DNA from: Elgaria multicarinata webbii
Taxonomy: Eukaryota > Chordata > Lepidosauria > Squamata > Anguidae
Reading direction: 5' to 3'
Length of the DNA stretch: 64,000 nt
Assembly (NCBI RefSeq): GCF_023053635.1
Contig: NC_086172.1
Location: 127,943,681 to 128,007,680 of the forward strand
Under the pieces are notes generated by a model. That model had not been told where the DNA came from. It was given only the letters and a program-made list of their open reading frames with translations, and searched no databases. Positions 53,021-63,412 of this stretch are shown one piece after another. Within the stretch, counting starts at the first letter, position 1, and each line of letters begins with the position of its first letter. Both the position numbers and the translations under genes were made by a program.

Positions 53021-56000
53021 TATAAGGCTCCGGCCCCACCAACAGAAAACTTAAGAGCCTACAGCCGTGAAAACGCAAAGGCAGACTCCGATACTTAGGG
53101 TTAATAAGTCCCTGGTACGAGCCTCAAGACTTTCCACCTTACTCAAACATATGTCTGAATAGAAATGTTCCTCCCCTCCTCGCTCAGTCCAATAGGCTGT
53201 ATATCCAACGTTAGTCTAATTTAAGTCCCATTAATTTCAATGGGCAGTATCCAAGGGTTTCATTACGCAAACTCAAGTAGCACTAGTGAAGCTCCGTCCA
53301 ATCATTCTGTTGTACAAGGTTTTGTGCATTACGTTTGCACATTCGCTTCTGTTAGAGTCGCCTATTGCACTTTGTTCGGAGCTACATCATTTACGTGGGA
53401 TGACATCCTGCTTACTGGATCTATTCTAAGTAGGACTAATGTTGGATGCTACTTGAAATATTTTGGTTTCGGAAGCACCAAAAAAAAAAAAAAAATCTAG
53501 TGGCACCGTCTATGATGGTAAGAATTTATAATTCTGGAAGAGTAACTTATGAGGTTGCTGTAATAATCCCACAAATGTCTGGTCTTTATGGTGGTGCTAA
53601 AAGCCAGACTTCCCCAACCTGGTGCCCCGTAGTTGTGTTGACCTATCGTTCCCAGCATCTCCCTGCCAGCACGGGATTCTGAGAGTTGTAGTCCAACAAC
53701 TGGTGGGCACAACGTAGGGGACCGCTGGTGTAAGCGCTTGCAGGGTCGATCCCTCTTCTTCAGATGCAAAGGAATTTATTTATTTATTTATTTATTTATT
53801 ACATTTTTATACCACCCAATAGCCGAAGCTCTCTTTCTACGAGTCACTAGCCCTGCTTTTATTTCTTCGCTTGAGGCATTTGGGTTAGTTTTAACAACAA
53901 TTCAGCTGGTACCTCTGCTGTGAGAAATCTTTGTGTCTCCTCTTCTCTACTTTTGACATGCTATGAATAGACTACATGTACCCTATTATAAAGGATTCTG
54001 CTTTACTGGTGCTCATCATTCAGTGTGTCCTCCTATTACATGCTTGACACAGTAGTTGTGTGTTGGGAGGTGTGTGTTTTGGGTTTTTTAACAGGATGGT
54101 GATTCTAAACAGGTCTAAATAAAAATTGTGACACTTTCTTTATGTCTTCTATAGGTGATGGCCCCTTTCCTGGAGTTATTGACATTTACGGAACTGGAGG
54201 AGGGCTTCCTGAATACCGAGCATGTCTGTTGGCCAAACACGGCTTTGCCATGTTAGCATTGGCCTATTATGGGTATGAAGATCTTCCTAAGAATATGAAG
54301 GAATTCCACTTGGAGTATTTTGAAGAAGCCGTAAATTACATGCTGAAACATCCAAAGGTAGGGCCATAAGTGTGAGTATACTAATGCTGGGGAAAGCCAT
54401 GCAGAGCTTGAGCTTAAAAACATTTGATTTTACCATGGCCTTCTCATTATGAGTATTCTTATTGCTTCTGTTGTTGTTCTTGCTAGTTTTAATGGTTTTA
54501 TTGTTTTAATTGCTATTTTATTATGATTATATTTTTATTTCTTTTAATATTTTAACTATTTTAATGTATTTTATTGTTGTAAGCCACCTTGTAAGGACTT
54601 CTGCTTTGAAAAGCAGCCTAGAAATGTTTTAAATAAATAAAATATGGACGTTTACTCAGTCAGAAGTGCTTTTTACTGAGTTTAGTGAGGCTTACAATAC
54701 AGACTGTACCCTTGGGTAGGATAGGATTCCATCCTAGGGCTTCAATCACTTATGGAGATCGTGCTTTTTTGAATTCAGTGGGTCTTACTTCCAAATAAGC
54801 ATGCATAAGGGCAGGTGGTTTTGTGAGCATTCCTGTTGTTTCCTTTTTAATTTGGCAATTATGTTTATTTCATTTATAATCTCTCTTACATTTGTGATTT
54901 GTTATAAGGCTGTTAAAACTATTCACAAAACCACTATATCAGCTTAATTGTGCCAAATTTCTGGGCGCAAAGATTACTGCAGACGCTGACTGCAGCCAGG
55001 AAATCAGAAGACGTTTACTTCTTGGGAGGAGAGCAATGACAAATCTTGATAAAATAGTTAAGAGCAGAGACACCATACTGACAACAAAGGTCCGCATAGT
55101 TAAAGCAATGGTATTCCCCGTAGTAACCTATGGCTGCGAGAGCTGACCATAAGGAAAGCTGAGTGAAGGAAGATAGATGCTTTTGAACTGTGGTGTTGGA
55201 GGAAAATTCTGAGAGTGCCTTGGACTGCAAGAAGATCAAACCAGTCCATACTCCAGGAAATAAAGCCAGACTGCTCACTTGAGGGAATGGTACTAAAGGC
55301 AAAACTGAAGTACTTTGGCCACATAATGAGAAGACAGGATACCCTGGAGAAGAGGCTGATGCTAGGGAAAGTGGAAGGCAAAAGGAAGAGGGGCCGACCA
55401 AGGGCAAGATGGATGGATGATATTCTGGAGGTGACAGACTTGACCTTGGGGGAGCTAGGGGTGGCGACAGCCGACAGAAAGCTCTGGCGTGGGCTGGTCC
55501 ATGAAGTCACGAAGAGTCGGAAGCGACTGAACGAATAAACAACAAAATAGACTAGAATATTTTACAATGCTTTCACAACAGGCTGTGCCATTTTTTCCAT
55601 GGGGGAGGGATTTCCAGAACTGAGCAGCTGCTAAGATTGAGCATTTCCCCCATTGTAGAGACTTGTTGTCCATGTGGTATAGTGCAGAGGGCACTGTCTC
55701 AGTTCTAGAGATCAGTTGTGAAGGATGCTTACCATTAGGTAAACTGGGCCTTATTTTATGCCTGTTTGGGTGAGTCTTGTGATAGGTAGAAGTATACATA
55801 CCACGGTATTTATATTCTGGGAGCCCTTTTGGTTTTGATTCAAAAATGTTAACTAAACTGAACATTGATACTTCCCATACCTTTTTTCTGTTAATAAGAA
55901 TGTCACATGGTTGTTTGTACTGCTCTAATACTCTGAACCTCATTTCTAAGCTCCTGAAACAGAACAACAGTGAAAGGGTTAAGGACCATAGCAACTAATT

Positions 56001-56848
56001 TCTTTCCATTTCTGTTAGCTGAATGGATGCAAGGTTAACTAAAGTGGGGAGACCTCAGGCAGTCACTGTAAGAAAAGGCAATGGTACGGAAAAGTAAAAT
56101 GGTCCTCTGCTTCAAATTCTAACCTAACTAGGGATGAAAAGCATGGGCAGTATAGTCACATGGTGGAAGGCATAGATTAGATGTACTCCTGTGCCTGTGA
56201 CAAAAGACTCTGATTTCCCTTTTCTTCTTTCCTCTCCTTCAGGTTAAAGGTCCAGGAGTTGGGCTGCTTGGACACTCCAAAGGGGGTGATCTCTGTGTTT
56301 CCATGGCCTCTTTCTTAAAGGGCATCACTGTGACAGTCACAATTAATGGCTGTATAGCCAATGTAGGCGCAACACTGCACTATAAAGATATCACCATTCC
56401 ACCCCTTGGCTTTGATGTAAAGCGGGTCAAAAAGAACAAGAGTGGGTTATTTGACATTACTGATGCCCTGGACAACCCACTTGAGGATCCTGGCCGCCAG
56501 AGCTTTATTCCACTGGAGAAGGCTGAGGGACGCTTTCTTTTCATTGTAGGCCAGGATGATCGTAACTGGAAGAGTGAATTCTTTGCTGTTGAAGCTTCCA
56601 AACATTTGCAGGCTCATGGAAAAGAAAAACCAGAGATAATTTGCTATCCTGGAGCAGGACATTACATTGAACCACCTTATACGCCAATGTGCCCAGCTTC
56701 AATGCATCTCTTGGTGGGCAGCCCAGTAGTCTGGGGAGGGGAACCCAAGGCTCATGCTGTCGCACAGGTGGATGCCTGGCAGCAGATTCAAAACTTCTTT
56801 CACAAACATCTCAATGGTAAACAAGACAAAATACTAAATAAGCTGTGA
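52416..56848 (+). CDS. Acyl-CoA thioesterase, ACOT1/2/4/6 type (complete, three exons)
   Basis: Join 52416-53010, 54155-54357, 56243-56848; 467 residues. It hydrolyses fatty acyl-CoA to free acid and CoA. Domain order: presequence-like residues 1-46 (many Arg, no acidic residue), the N-terminal acyl-CoA thioesterase/BAAT domain ([31 protein letters not shown]), then the alpha/beta hydrolase with nucleophile Ser278 (GHSKGG), Asp372 (VGQDD) and His406 ([10 protein letters not shown]), spaced exactly as in human ACOT2. Exon phases (1, 0) match the family. Met47 ([12 protein letters not shown]) aligns with the start of cytosolic human ACOT1. The C-terminus is NKL, a weak peroxisomal signal. It resembles ACOT2 most, but a one-to-one symbol is not safe because this cluster expanded separately in lineages. 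Confidence 0.92.
53605..53735. repeat. Foldback repeat, ACTCCCATCAT family
   Basis: CCCCAACCTGGTGCCCCGTA with the complement arm GTTGTAGTCCAACAACTGGT. Confidence 0.65.
53770..53838 (-). mobile_element. L2-type LINE tail, clipped
   Basis: (TTTA)n, ATACCACCCAATAGCCGAAG, CTCTCTT; the usual GGGCGG continuation is missing. Confidence 0.6.
54155..54357 (+). CDS. ACOT-type gene exon 2
   Basis: The acceptor is TCTATAG|GT and the donor CCAAAG|GTAGGG, phase 1 to 0. The peptide [20 protein letters not shown] and then [11 protein letters not shown] is the strand-helix start of the hydrolase fold. Confidence 0.92.
54480..54645 (+). mobile_element. L2-type LINE 3' tail
   Basis: T-rich region then TTGTAAGCCACCTTGTAAGG and AAATGTTTTAAATAAATAAA. 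Confidence 0.65.
54965..55547 (+). mobile_element. Bov-B (RTE clade) LINE 3' end
   Basis: It encodes the Bov-B ORF2 C-terminus: [59 protein letters not shown], and [12 protein letters not shown] at the end, then AATAAACAACAA. It is 5' truncated with at least one frame break, and lies in ACOT intron 2. Confidence 0.9.
55560..56235. other. ACOT-type gene intron 2 remainder
   Basis: No repeat or exon recognised. Confidence 0.35.
56243..56848 (+). CDS. ACOT-type gene exon 3 (catalytic triad)
   Basis: The acceptor is CCTTCAG|GTT. It holds the whole triad (GHSKGG, GQDD, GAGH) and the conserved [20 protein letters not shown] block, and ends KQDKILNKL-stop. Confidence 0.93.
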   Translation, partial: VKGPGVGLLGHSKGGDLCVSMASFLKGITVTVTINGCIANVGATLHYKDITIPPLGFDVKRVKKNKSGLFDITDALDNPLEDPGRQSFIPLEKAEGRFLFIVGQDDRNWKSEFFAVEASKHLQAHGKEKPEIICYPGAGHYIEPPYTPMCPASMHLLVGSPVVWGGEPKAHAVAQVDAWQQIQNFFHKHLNGKQDKILNKL

Positions 56849-57203
56849 GAGCATTGGTTTTTAGAAGATAAAAAGTTGTGTGAATGTTTTGCTAAACAGA
56901 ATTTTGGGAATGAAAGAAAGCTTGGAGTTGACTGATGTATGTGTGAGGGGGGGTGCAGGGGCGCACATGCAAGAAGACTCACAAGTGATGGGGTCCATAC
57001 CTTTTTCTTTTTTCTTTTTCAAACATTGTGCCTAAGCTCTTTATTCTGTACTGGTGTTTTGTAGGCTGGGCACTCCATGCCAGTTGCACCACCAAGATGA
57101 AAAATGGCAGATTCAGATATTAACTTATAGACAGAACAAACTAATCCTTCCTCTACTCCATGTATACATAGATGGGGCTGCAGTTTGACCCCTATTGTAT
57201 TTT

Positions 57204-57209
57204 AATAAA
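57204..57209 (+). terminator. Polyadenylation signal of the ACOT-type gene
   Basis: AATAAA lies about 355 bp after the stop codon, followed by T-rich DNA. It is the first canonical signal downstream. Confidence 0.5.
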
Positions 57210-57229
57210 AGAATCTCATGCAGTTATTT

Positions 57230-58640
57230 TGGACATAACTGAATCAACTGATTCTATTAGTAGCTGAAATTTATACAAAATCCAAGAGTAGGAATGTGCT
57301 GCCTTTTTCTCATATTTTCCCCTCTTTTCCTGAAAAGAATAACATGTTTTCCATCCTTCTGCTACTTTTTGTGGTTGTATAGTGTGCACCCGCAAAAAGA
57401 ACTACATGAGTAAGCACTTCAGTTTCCTGTGTAAAGTGGAAGGTTGGGATGTTTATTCATTTACTAAATCTGGTGGGGAGAGCTGTATGCTGGCATTTTA
57501 AATAGAGCCTTTTCTGATCGGCAGATCTGCTCTAACCCTTAAGTGGGAGCAGAACTGTTAGCTGGGAGAAATATATTTCAAACCTAAAGCTTGGTCCCTC
57601 CTTACCAGGAGATGTTCTCATGAGTAACCATTCTAGACTGCTACTTTTGACAGATTGGGGTGCTTATTCAAGAGCAGACCCAATTGTTTTCATGATGCCT
57701 ATTCAGATACTGCACAGAAGTGGCCTTATTTGGGTTATAGCATAAAGTAACTTCATCAGATTTTCCTTGGATATATTCCATGGGGGGAAGCTGGTATGTT
57801 CAAATTACATTGAGGATCACACTACCAAACTGTTCTGTGTAGTGAAAAGAGTTTGGAAATGCCATTTTTAGAAGTGCTGTACTTTGCTAGAAGAGGTAAA
57901 CTGCCTAGGCGCTAACAGTGTTATAAGGTTGGATCAAACTTTTCCTTTCTAGTTGCAGTTCTTGTTAAAATCTGCTGCAATTTAATATACAGACAACAGT
58001 CTGTATGTTCTCAGGCTATAAAGTTGAGTGAAGAATTTATAGAACTTCTGTTTGTCATTTAGAAGTGTTTGCAAATCTAAGCTGGTACTATCTAGTTTAA
58101 CTCAATTTTGTATACTGATAAAAATGTTTGAACTGAATTACGCACTGTTTTCATTAAAGATTTAAAAAATCATTTACGATTTTAGATCTACCTATACAAG
58201 ATTATATTAATCTGATGAGAAGTAATGTGGTATTATGTGATCCAACCACTGCCCTATACTTCTACCAATATATCCTTACTCAAAAATAGGGTTTTGAGTG
58301 CGTGCTCATCTCCCATCCAAAATTCCTTCAAGAGAACAAAATCATCACATCCTTCAATAATATTTAATTCTCTCAAAGTTAAGTACGCAGTTTTGTGAAG
58401 GTGCTGCAGTTCATTAATCTGCAGTCTGCATCATGAGCTTCATGATAGGAGTTTGCACTTGCTCCCTTGCTCTTTTTTTAAAAACAGAAAGGCTGCAGAG
58501 TATTGTTGGATTGTTTAATAGCACCACAAATAAAAAAGCTGTCCCTATAGTCACACTAAAGTCTTCATCTTTCGTAACTTCAGTTCTATTTACTAAACTG
58601 ATGTACACCTGACTTCTGTTAGGCTCTTTCCCCACAATCT
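57230..58640. other. Intergenic between the two ACOT-family genes, unassigned
   Basis: AT-rich; only chance frames. Confidence 0.35.
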
Positions 58641-58656
58641 TTCCCTTCCCACCCCT

Positions 58657-58850
58657 ATTATTATTATTATTATTATTATTTATGTAGCACCATCAGTGTA
58701 CATGGTGCTGTACAGAGTAAAACAATAAATAGCAAAACCCTGCCGCATAGGCTTACATTCTAATAAAATCATAATAAAACAATAAGAAGGGGAAGAGAAT
58801 GCACCAAACAGGCACAGGGTAGAATAAAACTAACAGTATATAAAAGCCAT
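58657..58850 (-). mobile_element. L2-type LINE 3' tail with (ATT)n
   Basis: (ATT)n, TATGTAGCACCATCAGTGTA, CTGCCGCATAGGCTTACATT; antisense version of the 62340-62476 tail. Confidence 0.8.
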
Positions 58851-58859
58851 TTTTCCATA

Positions 58860-59435
58860 TACTTCTCAAATACTGCTGTAGTTGTGGGCACAACACATTT
58901 CTAAGTATTTAAAGCACAATATTCTGTAGCCTTCCCTGATGGGGCAGCAACTATTGCTGTGATGGTTGCTAAGTCAGTTTTAAAGGCATCAAACAGAGAG
59001 GGTCTGTGAAAAGAATGAAAAACCTTTCTAAAATGGTTGTCCAAGAATTCAAAGATAGCTGCTAAAGAAATACATCATTTACCACATACAAGCCAACAGC
59101 TGAAGGTGCTCTATCAAGGTTATATATGAAACACAGAATGAATAATTTCTGATGAAGCTCATTGCTGTACCCACCACGATGTCTTATTTGCCAGTCTCAA
59201 AACAATTCAAAGTACTCTTAGGCAGGGATAACCAGATAGAAGAGTTGAAATTCTAGAAAATGTTTGCATTTAATGACACACTTAGTTGCACAAGATTTCA
59301 GGAACATCATACTGAATACCAGAAACAAGGGTCATTTAGGAATTGAGCATTTATTTATTTTTAAATAAGGCAGGAATGTGTGCATATTTCTAGACTTTTA
59401 GAAATAAGATATATCAGATACAGAGAACCATACTT
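58860..59435. other. Intergenic, unassigned
   Basis: No feature recognised. Confidence 0.35.
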
Positions 59436-59442
59436 TGTTTAA

Positions 59443-59489
59443 AGGGCAGGGCAGGGCAGGGCAGGGCAGGGCAGGGCAGGGCAGGGCAG
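59443..59489. repeat. (GGGCA)n pentanucleotide repeat
   Basis: About nine uninterrupted five-base units. Confidence 0.9.
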
Positions 59490-59752
59490 GCAAAGAAGGA
59501 ATATAATGTTAGTAGGAACCCAAGTGTTCATGAGTGAGTACATGGAGGGAAGTGATTTTATGGAACACAGGAAAACTGAAATCAGGGCAGCAGCAGAGTT
59601 CATTTATAGTAAGAGTTGCACAATACTATGTGCTAATTCTAAATGGGGCAGCTGTGATAGTGTGTTGCAGCATAAACAGTCTTATGCCACCCTAAAGACG
59701 ATTTCATGTGTCCTTGGAAGTGGGCTTTTGTTCATGCAAGTTTATGTAACAA

Positions 59753-60400
59753 TAAACATAAGAGCAATGCTGGATCGGACCAAGGGTTCATCTAGTCCAG
59801 CACTCTGTTCACACAGTGACCAACCAGCTGTTGATCAGGGACCAACAAAGCAGGACACAGTCCCACCCATATTCCCCAGCAACTGGTGTATATAGGCTTA
59901 CTGCCTCTGATATTGGAGGTAGCACACAGCTTTCACAACTAGCAGCCATGGATAGCCTTCTGCTCCAGGAATATATCCAACCCCCTTTTAAAGCCATCCA
60001 AATTGGTGGCCATCACCACATCTTGTGGCAGTGAATTCCATAGTTAAACTATGCAGTGTGTGAGTACTTCCTTTTATTTGTCCTGAAGTATCCACCAATC
60101 AGCTTCATGGGATGACCCCAGGTTGTGGTATTATGGGAGAAGGAGAAAAATGTCTCCCTATCCACATTCTCCACACCATGCAAACTTTTGTACACCTCTA
60201 TCAGGTCTCCCCTTAGCATCCTTTTTTCCAGGCTAAACAATCCAAGCTGTTGTAAACTTCTCTCATAAGAGATGCTCCAGTCCCTAGTTGCCCTGCCCTT
60301 TTTCCAGCTCTACAATAACTTTTTTTTAGGTGTAGTGACCAGAACTGTACACAGTATTTTAAGTGTGGTCACACCATAGATTTGTATAAAGGCAGTATAC
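59753..60400 (-). mobile_element. CR1-like LINE 3' end, longest copy
   Basis: Antisense; encodes FSLEKRMLRGDLIEVYKSLH, a CR1-superfamily signature, upstream of the block shared with 45352-45640. It ends about 395 bp before the second ACOT-family start codon. Confidence 0.8.
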
Positions 60401-60794
60401 TGGAAGTTTAAGTAAAGTTAGTTAAAACAGGGTACTGCTGGGTCACTACAGGTCACTGCTGGGCTGAGTTGAGAACTAGCATTTCTCTTCAGAAAACCTA
60501 ACCCATAACCACCGTAATTCACACAACCGTATTTATCACACGAACCGTAACATTGGAATGGTGTTAATTTTCCGGTGCGTGCGTTTGTATTTCCCCTCCT
60601 CGGGCTCCTTTCTGATTCGAGGCCGAAATAACTCCCCAGTCCTGAATCGTGTTCTCCGAGATCGATTTATGCAGCCTTTTTCCTTTTCACGTGGACTTGC
60701 TTGCTTGTTTTCTCTTCCTTCCCTCCACTTTGCTTCCAGTTCAGGGCAGCTCGCTGACACTACACGAATATCAAACGGATCCGATCAGCTCAGC

Positions 60795-61377
60795 ATGTGG
60801 CGAAGGGTCACAGCCAGGGTTTGGGGCGTTTCTCTGCAGTACTTCGGGGGCCCGACGACCTACCCCTTTGGGCGGGTCTCTCTCAGAGGCCACAATAGAA
60901 GAGGGGTGGTGACAGTCTCTGTCGCCCCCGCTGCAGGTTTGGCAGATCAGCCCGCGAGAATTTCGGTGTGGGGGCTTATGCCTTTGCAAGAAGTGACCCT
61001 TAGGGCTCTAGCGACGAATGAACAGGGCAGCCTCTTTGATTCCTGTGCCCACTACCAAGCGGATAAGCAGGGGGAGGTAGACCTGTCCAAAGATGCCTCC
61101 AAGGGAGGTGACTACGTTGGCTTGGAGCCTATGGGGCTGTTTTGGAGCCTCTCCCCTGCTTCCATGGAGAAACCCTATCAAAGGCTCGAGCCCATGAACG
61201 TGAAGAAGGAGCCCATGAAAGTGGAGATGTCTGTGCACCGGGGGTACAGCCAGCCCGGTGCTATACCTGGAGAGGTGCTTGCCAGAACGAGCGTGGAGAG
61301 GTGGTTCAGCCTTCCTGAAGTGAGAAAGATTAGGCTGAAGGAAGGTGTGGTAAGAGGCAGCTTGTTCCTCCCCCCAG
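60795..61377 (+). CDS. Second ACOT/BAAT-family gene, first exon only
   Basis: This exon of 194 codons plus one base ends CCCCAG|GTGAGT (phase 1, as in the first ACOT exon). It encodes an Arg-rich, acid-poor leader (MWRRVTARVWGVSLQYFGG) followed by the N-terminal acyl-CoA thioesterase/BAAT domain: DQPARISVWGLMPLQEVTLR, GGDYVGLEPMGLFWSLSP, and GVVRGSLFLPPG at the junction. GGDY and PMGLFWSL are also seen in BAAT, so either an acyl-CoA thioesterase or an amino-acid N-acyltransferase relative is possible. The frame is open back to 60558 with earlier Met codons, but that stretch is not family-like, so I chose the Met just before the leader. No exon 2 or 3 is seen before 64000. Confidence 0.8.
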
Positions 61378-61829
61378 GTGAGTGGGATAGCTTTTGCATT
61401 GCGGCAGGGGAGGGGCGGATTCAGGCTGCTTATCAGACCTGAGCAACCAGTTCTCTCCTATCTTGACAACCACAGTGTTTTTTGCAGTCCCAGCTAGGCA
61501 GGAAAAAGAAAAAAGAAAAATTACCAATGACTAAGTGATAGTGGGCAATCATAGGGGGCTGGTGGGCTCTGTTCATCATCAACCAGAGGACTAGAGCTAA
61601 AACCACTCCAAAGCACAAAGGGTTGCGTATAAATTGTAGAGAACACTGGTTTATGCTTTGGACTCAGTATGTGACACATGTAAAAGAATATTAGCACAGC
61701 AGTAGAAAAATATAGTAGTGTTATAGGAGGCATGGTTATTCATTTTTACACGGAAGTTAAAGAATTAAAAAATATATATTTGGTTGCAATCCTATACATA
61801 CTTTCCTGGGAGTAAGTCTCTGGCCTTCC

Positions 61830-62480
61830 TTCTTCTCACATCAGCCCGTTGGTTTCTGTTCACCACTCTGCCGCAAAGATCATCTTCTTAGCACGCCGCT
61901 CCGACCATGTTACTCCGCTTCTGAAATCTCTTCATTGGCTTCCAATTCACTTCAGAATCCAATATAAACTTCTCCTGTTAACCTTCAAAGCTTTTCACGG
62001 TCTAGCTCCTTCCTATCTCTCCTCTCTCATCTCACACTATTGCCCCGCTCGTGCTCTTCGCTCCTCTGATGCCATGCTTCTCGCCTGCCCAAGGGCCTCT
62101 ACTTCCCTTGCTCGGCTTCGTCCATTTTCGTCTGCTGCCCCTTACGCCTGGAACGCTCTTCCAGAACATTTGAGAACTACAAGTTCAACCACAGCTTTTA
62201 AAGCTCAACTAAAAACTTTTCTTTTTCCTAAAGCTTTTAAAACTTGATGTTGTGCAGACTTCTACTGTTACTTTCTACTGTTAGTTTTTCCCTACCCTGT
62301 GCCTGCTTACCCTTCCCTGTACCTGTTGGCATTCTCTTCCCCTCCTTATTGTTTTACTATGATTTTATTAGATTGTAAGCCTATGCGGCAGAGTCTTGCT
62401 ATTTACTGTTTTACTCTGTACAGCACCATGTACATTGATGGTGCTATATAAATAAATAATAATAATAATAATAATAAGTT
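61830..62480 (+). mobile_element. L2-type LINE 3' end, young-looking copy
   Basis: 132 codons open: HSAAKIIFLARRSDHVTPLL, LHWLPIHFRIQYKLLLLTFK, AAPYAWNALPEHLRTTSSTT; then the tail TACAGCACCATGTACATTGA and (AAT)n. Confidence 0.9.
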
Positions 62481-62569
62481 CCACTAAACTCAGTTGGACT
62501 TCCTTCTGAGTAGACATGCATAGTATTGTATTTTAAGGACTCAATGCTAGCTATGTTTAGATGGGGAGG

Positions 62570-62700
62570 GGGGAGTCCTACCACACACAGTATTCCCCAG
62601 CTGGCCATGCCGACTAGGGAATGTTAGGGAGTGCAATACTATGCATGTTTACACAGCTTTTTCTGTTTAAACATACACAGGATGGCACTCTACGACTACC
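62570..62700. repeat. Foldback/SINE-like repeat
   Basis: GCAATACTATGCATGTTTAC and TTAAACATACACAGGATGGC units, related to 24950-25075. Confidence 0.4.
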
Positions 62701-62704
62701 ATCC

Positions 62705-63240
62705 TAGATTTTATTACATTTCTATACTGCCCAATGTTGTCGACTGAATCAGCTCCCTGTGAGTAGCCACACATACAGACAATAGAAACACTCCAGGTGG
62801 TTTGAAAGAAAACTTTACTTAGCAACATTTAACTTATATCCTACAATGGGAGGGCTTGGTTCCCCCATTGTGGTCAGCACACCATGCAGGTGGGTAAAAC
62901 AGCAGAAATAGGAAGAAGGAGGGAGGAGACAGGAAGTAGTAAGACAAGCATTGTAGCGATCCCCTCCCACCCTGTAGGTGTATGTTAACCCTTTAGCCTC
63001 TTATCAGTGACCTGTAGCCTGAGTTCTGCTAACACCCGATAGCCAAACCTGTCTGGGCAGTTCAAAACAATTAAAACAATAAAATACAACATGATAAAAT
63101 ACAATATAAAGGTTTAAAATAAAAATAAAATCCAAAATAAAACTAGCAGCAATGCAAAGATTAAAAATACAACAACAGATTTAAAACATAAGAAACTGAA
63201 AGACTATAATGCCCGGAAAAATAAGGTCTTCATCTGGTGC
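62705..63240 (-). mobile_element. L2-type LINE 3' tail split by a solo LTR
   Basis: TTTATTACATTTCTATACTG and GCCCAA, then after the insertion CGATAGCCAAACCTGTCTGG and an A-rich tail. Confidence 0.75.
62735..63034 (-). mobile_element. Solo LTR, copia-like, nested in a LINE tail
   Basis: 300 bp; on the minus strand it begins TGTTAGCAGAACTC and ends TCGACAACA. Flanks CCCAA (62730-62734) and CCCGA (63035-63039) are a 5-bp target duplication with one difference, and the LINE resumes exactly after it. No internal region remains. Confidence 0.75.
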
Positions 63241-63412
63241 TGAAAACAGCACGCCATAGGTGCCCTGCGAGCGTTTCTGGGCCTGTTCTACACTTATATA
63301 CAAATTTACCTGGGAATAAGTTCCATTGAAATCAATGGAGCCTACTTCTGAGTAGCCATGCACAGGAGTGTGCTGTAAAACCATTTTGTTTCTCTTTTCT
63401 CCCCCAAAGATC

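Larger units (their letters stand above)
53020..54150. other. ACOT-type gene intron 1
   Basis: Holds a SINE-like fragment near 53195-53260, a foldback repeat and a clipped LINE tail (listed separately). Confidence 0.5.

Noticed and set aside
55215-55538. A 107-codon frame that looks like a gene
   Set aside because: It is the Bov-B ORF2 C-terminus.
58414-58635. A minus-strand 73-codon frame with a hydrophobic stretch
   Set aside because: No splice sites or homology pattern that I recognise; likely chance.
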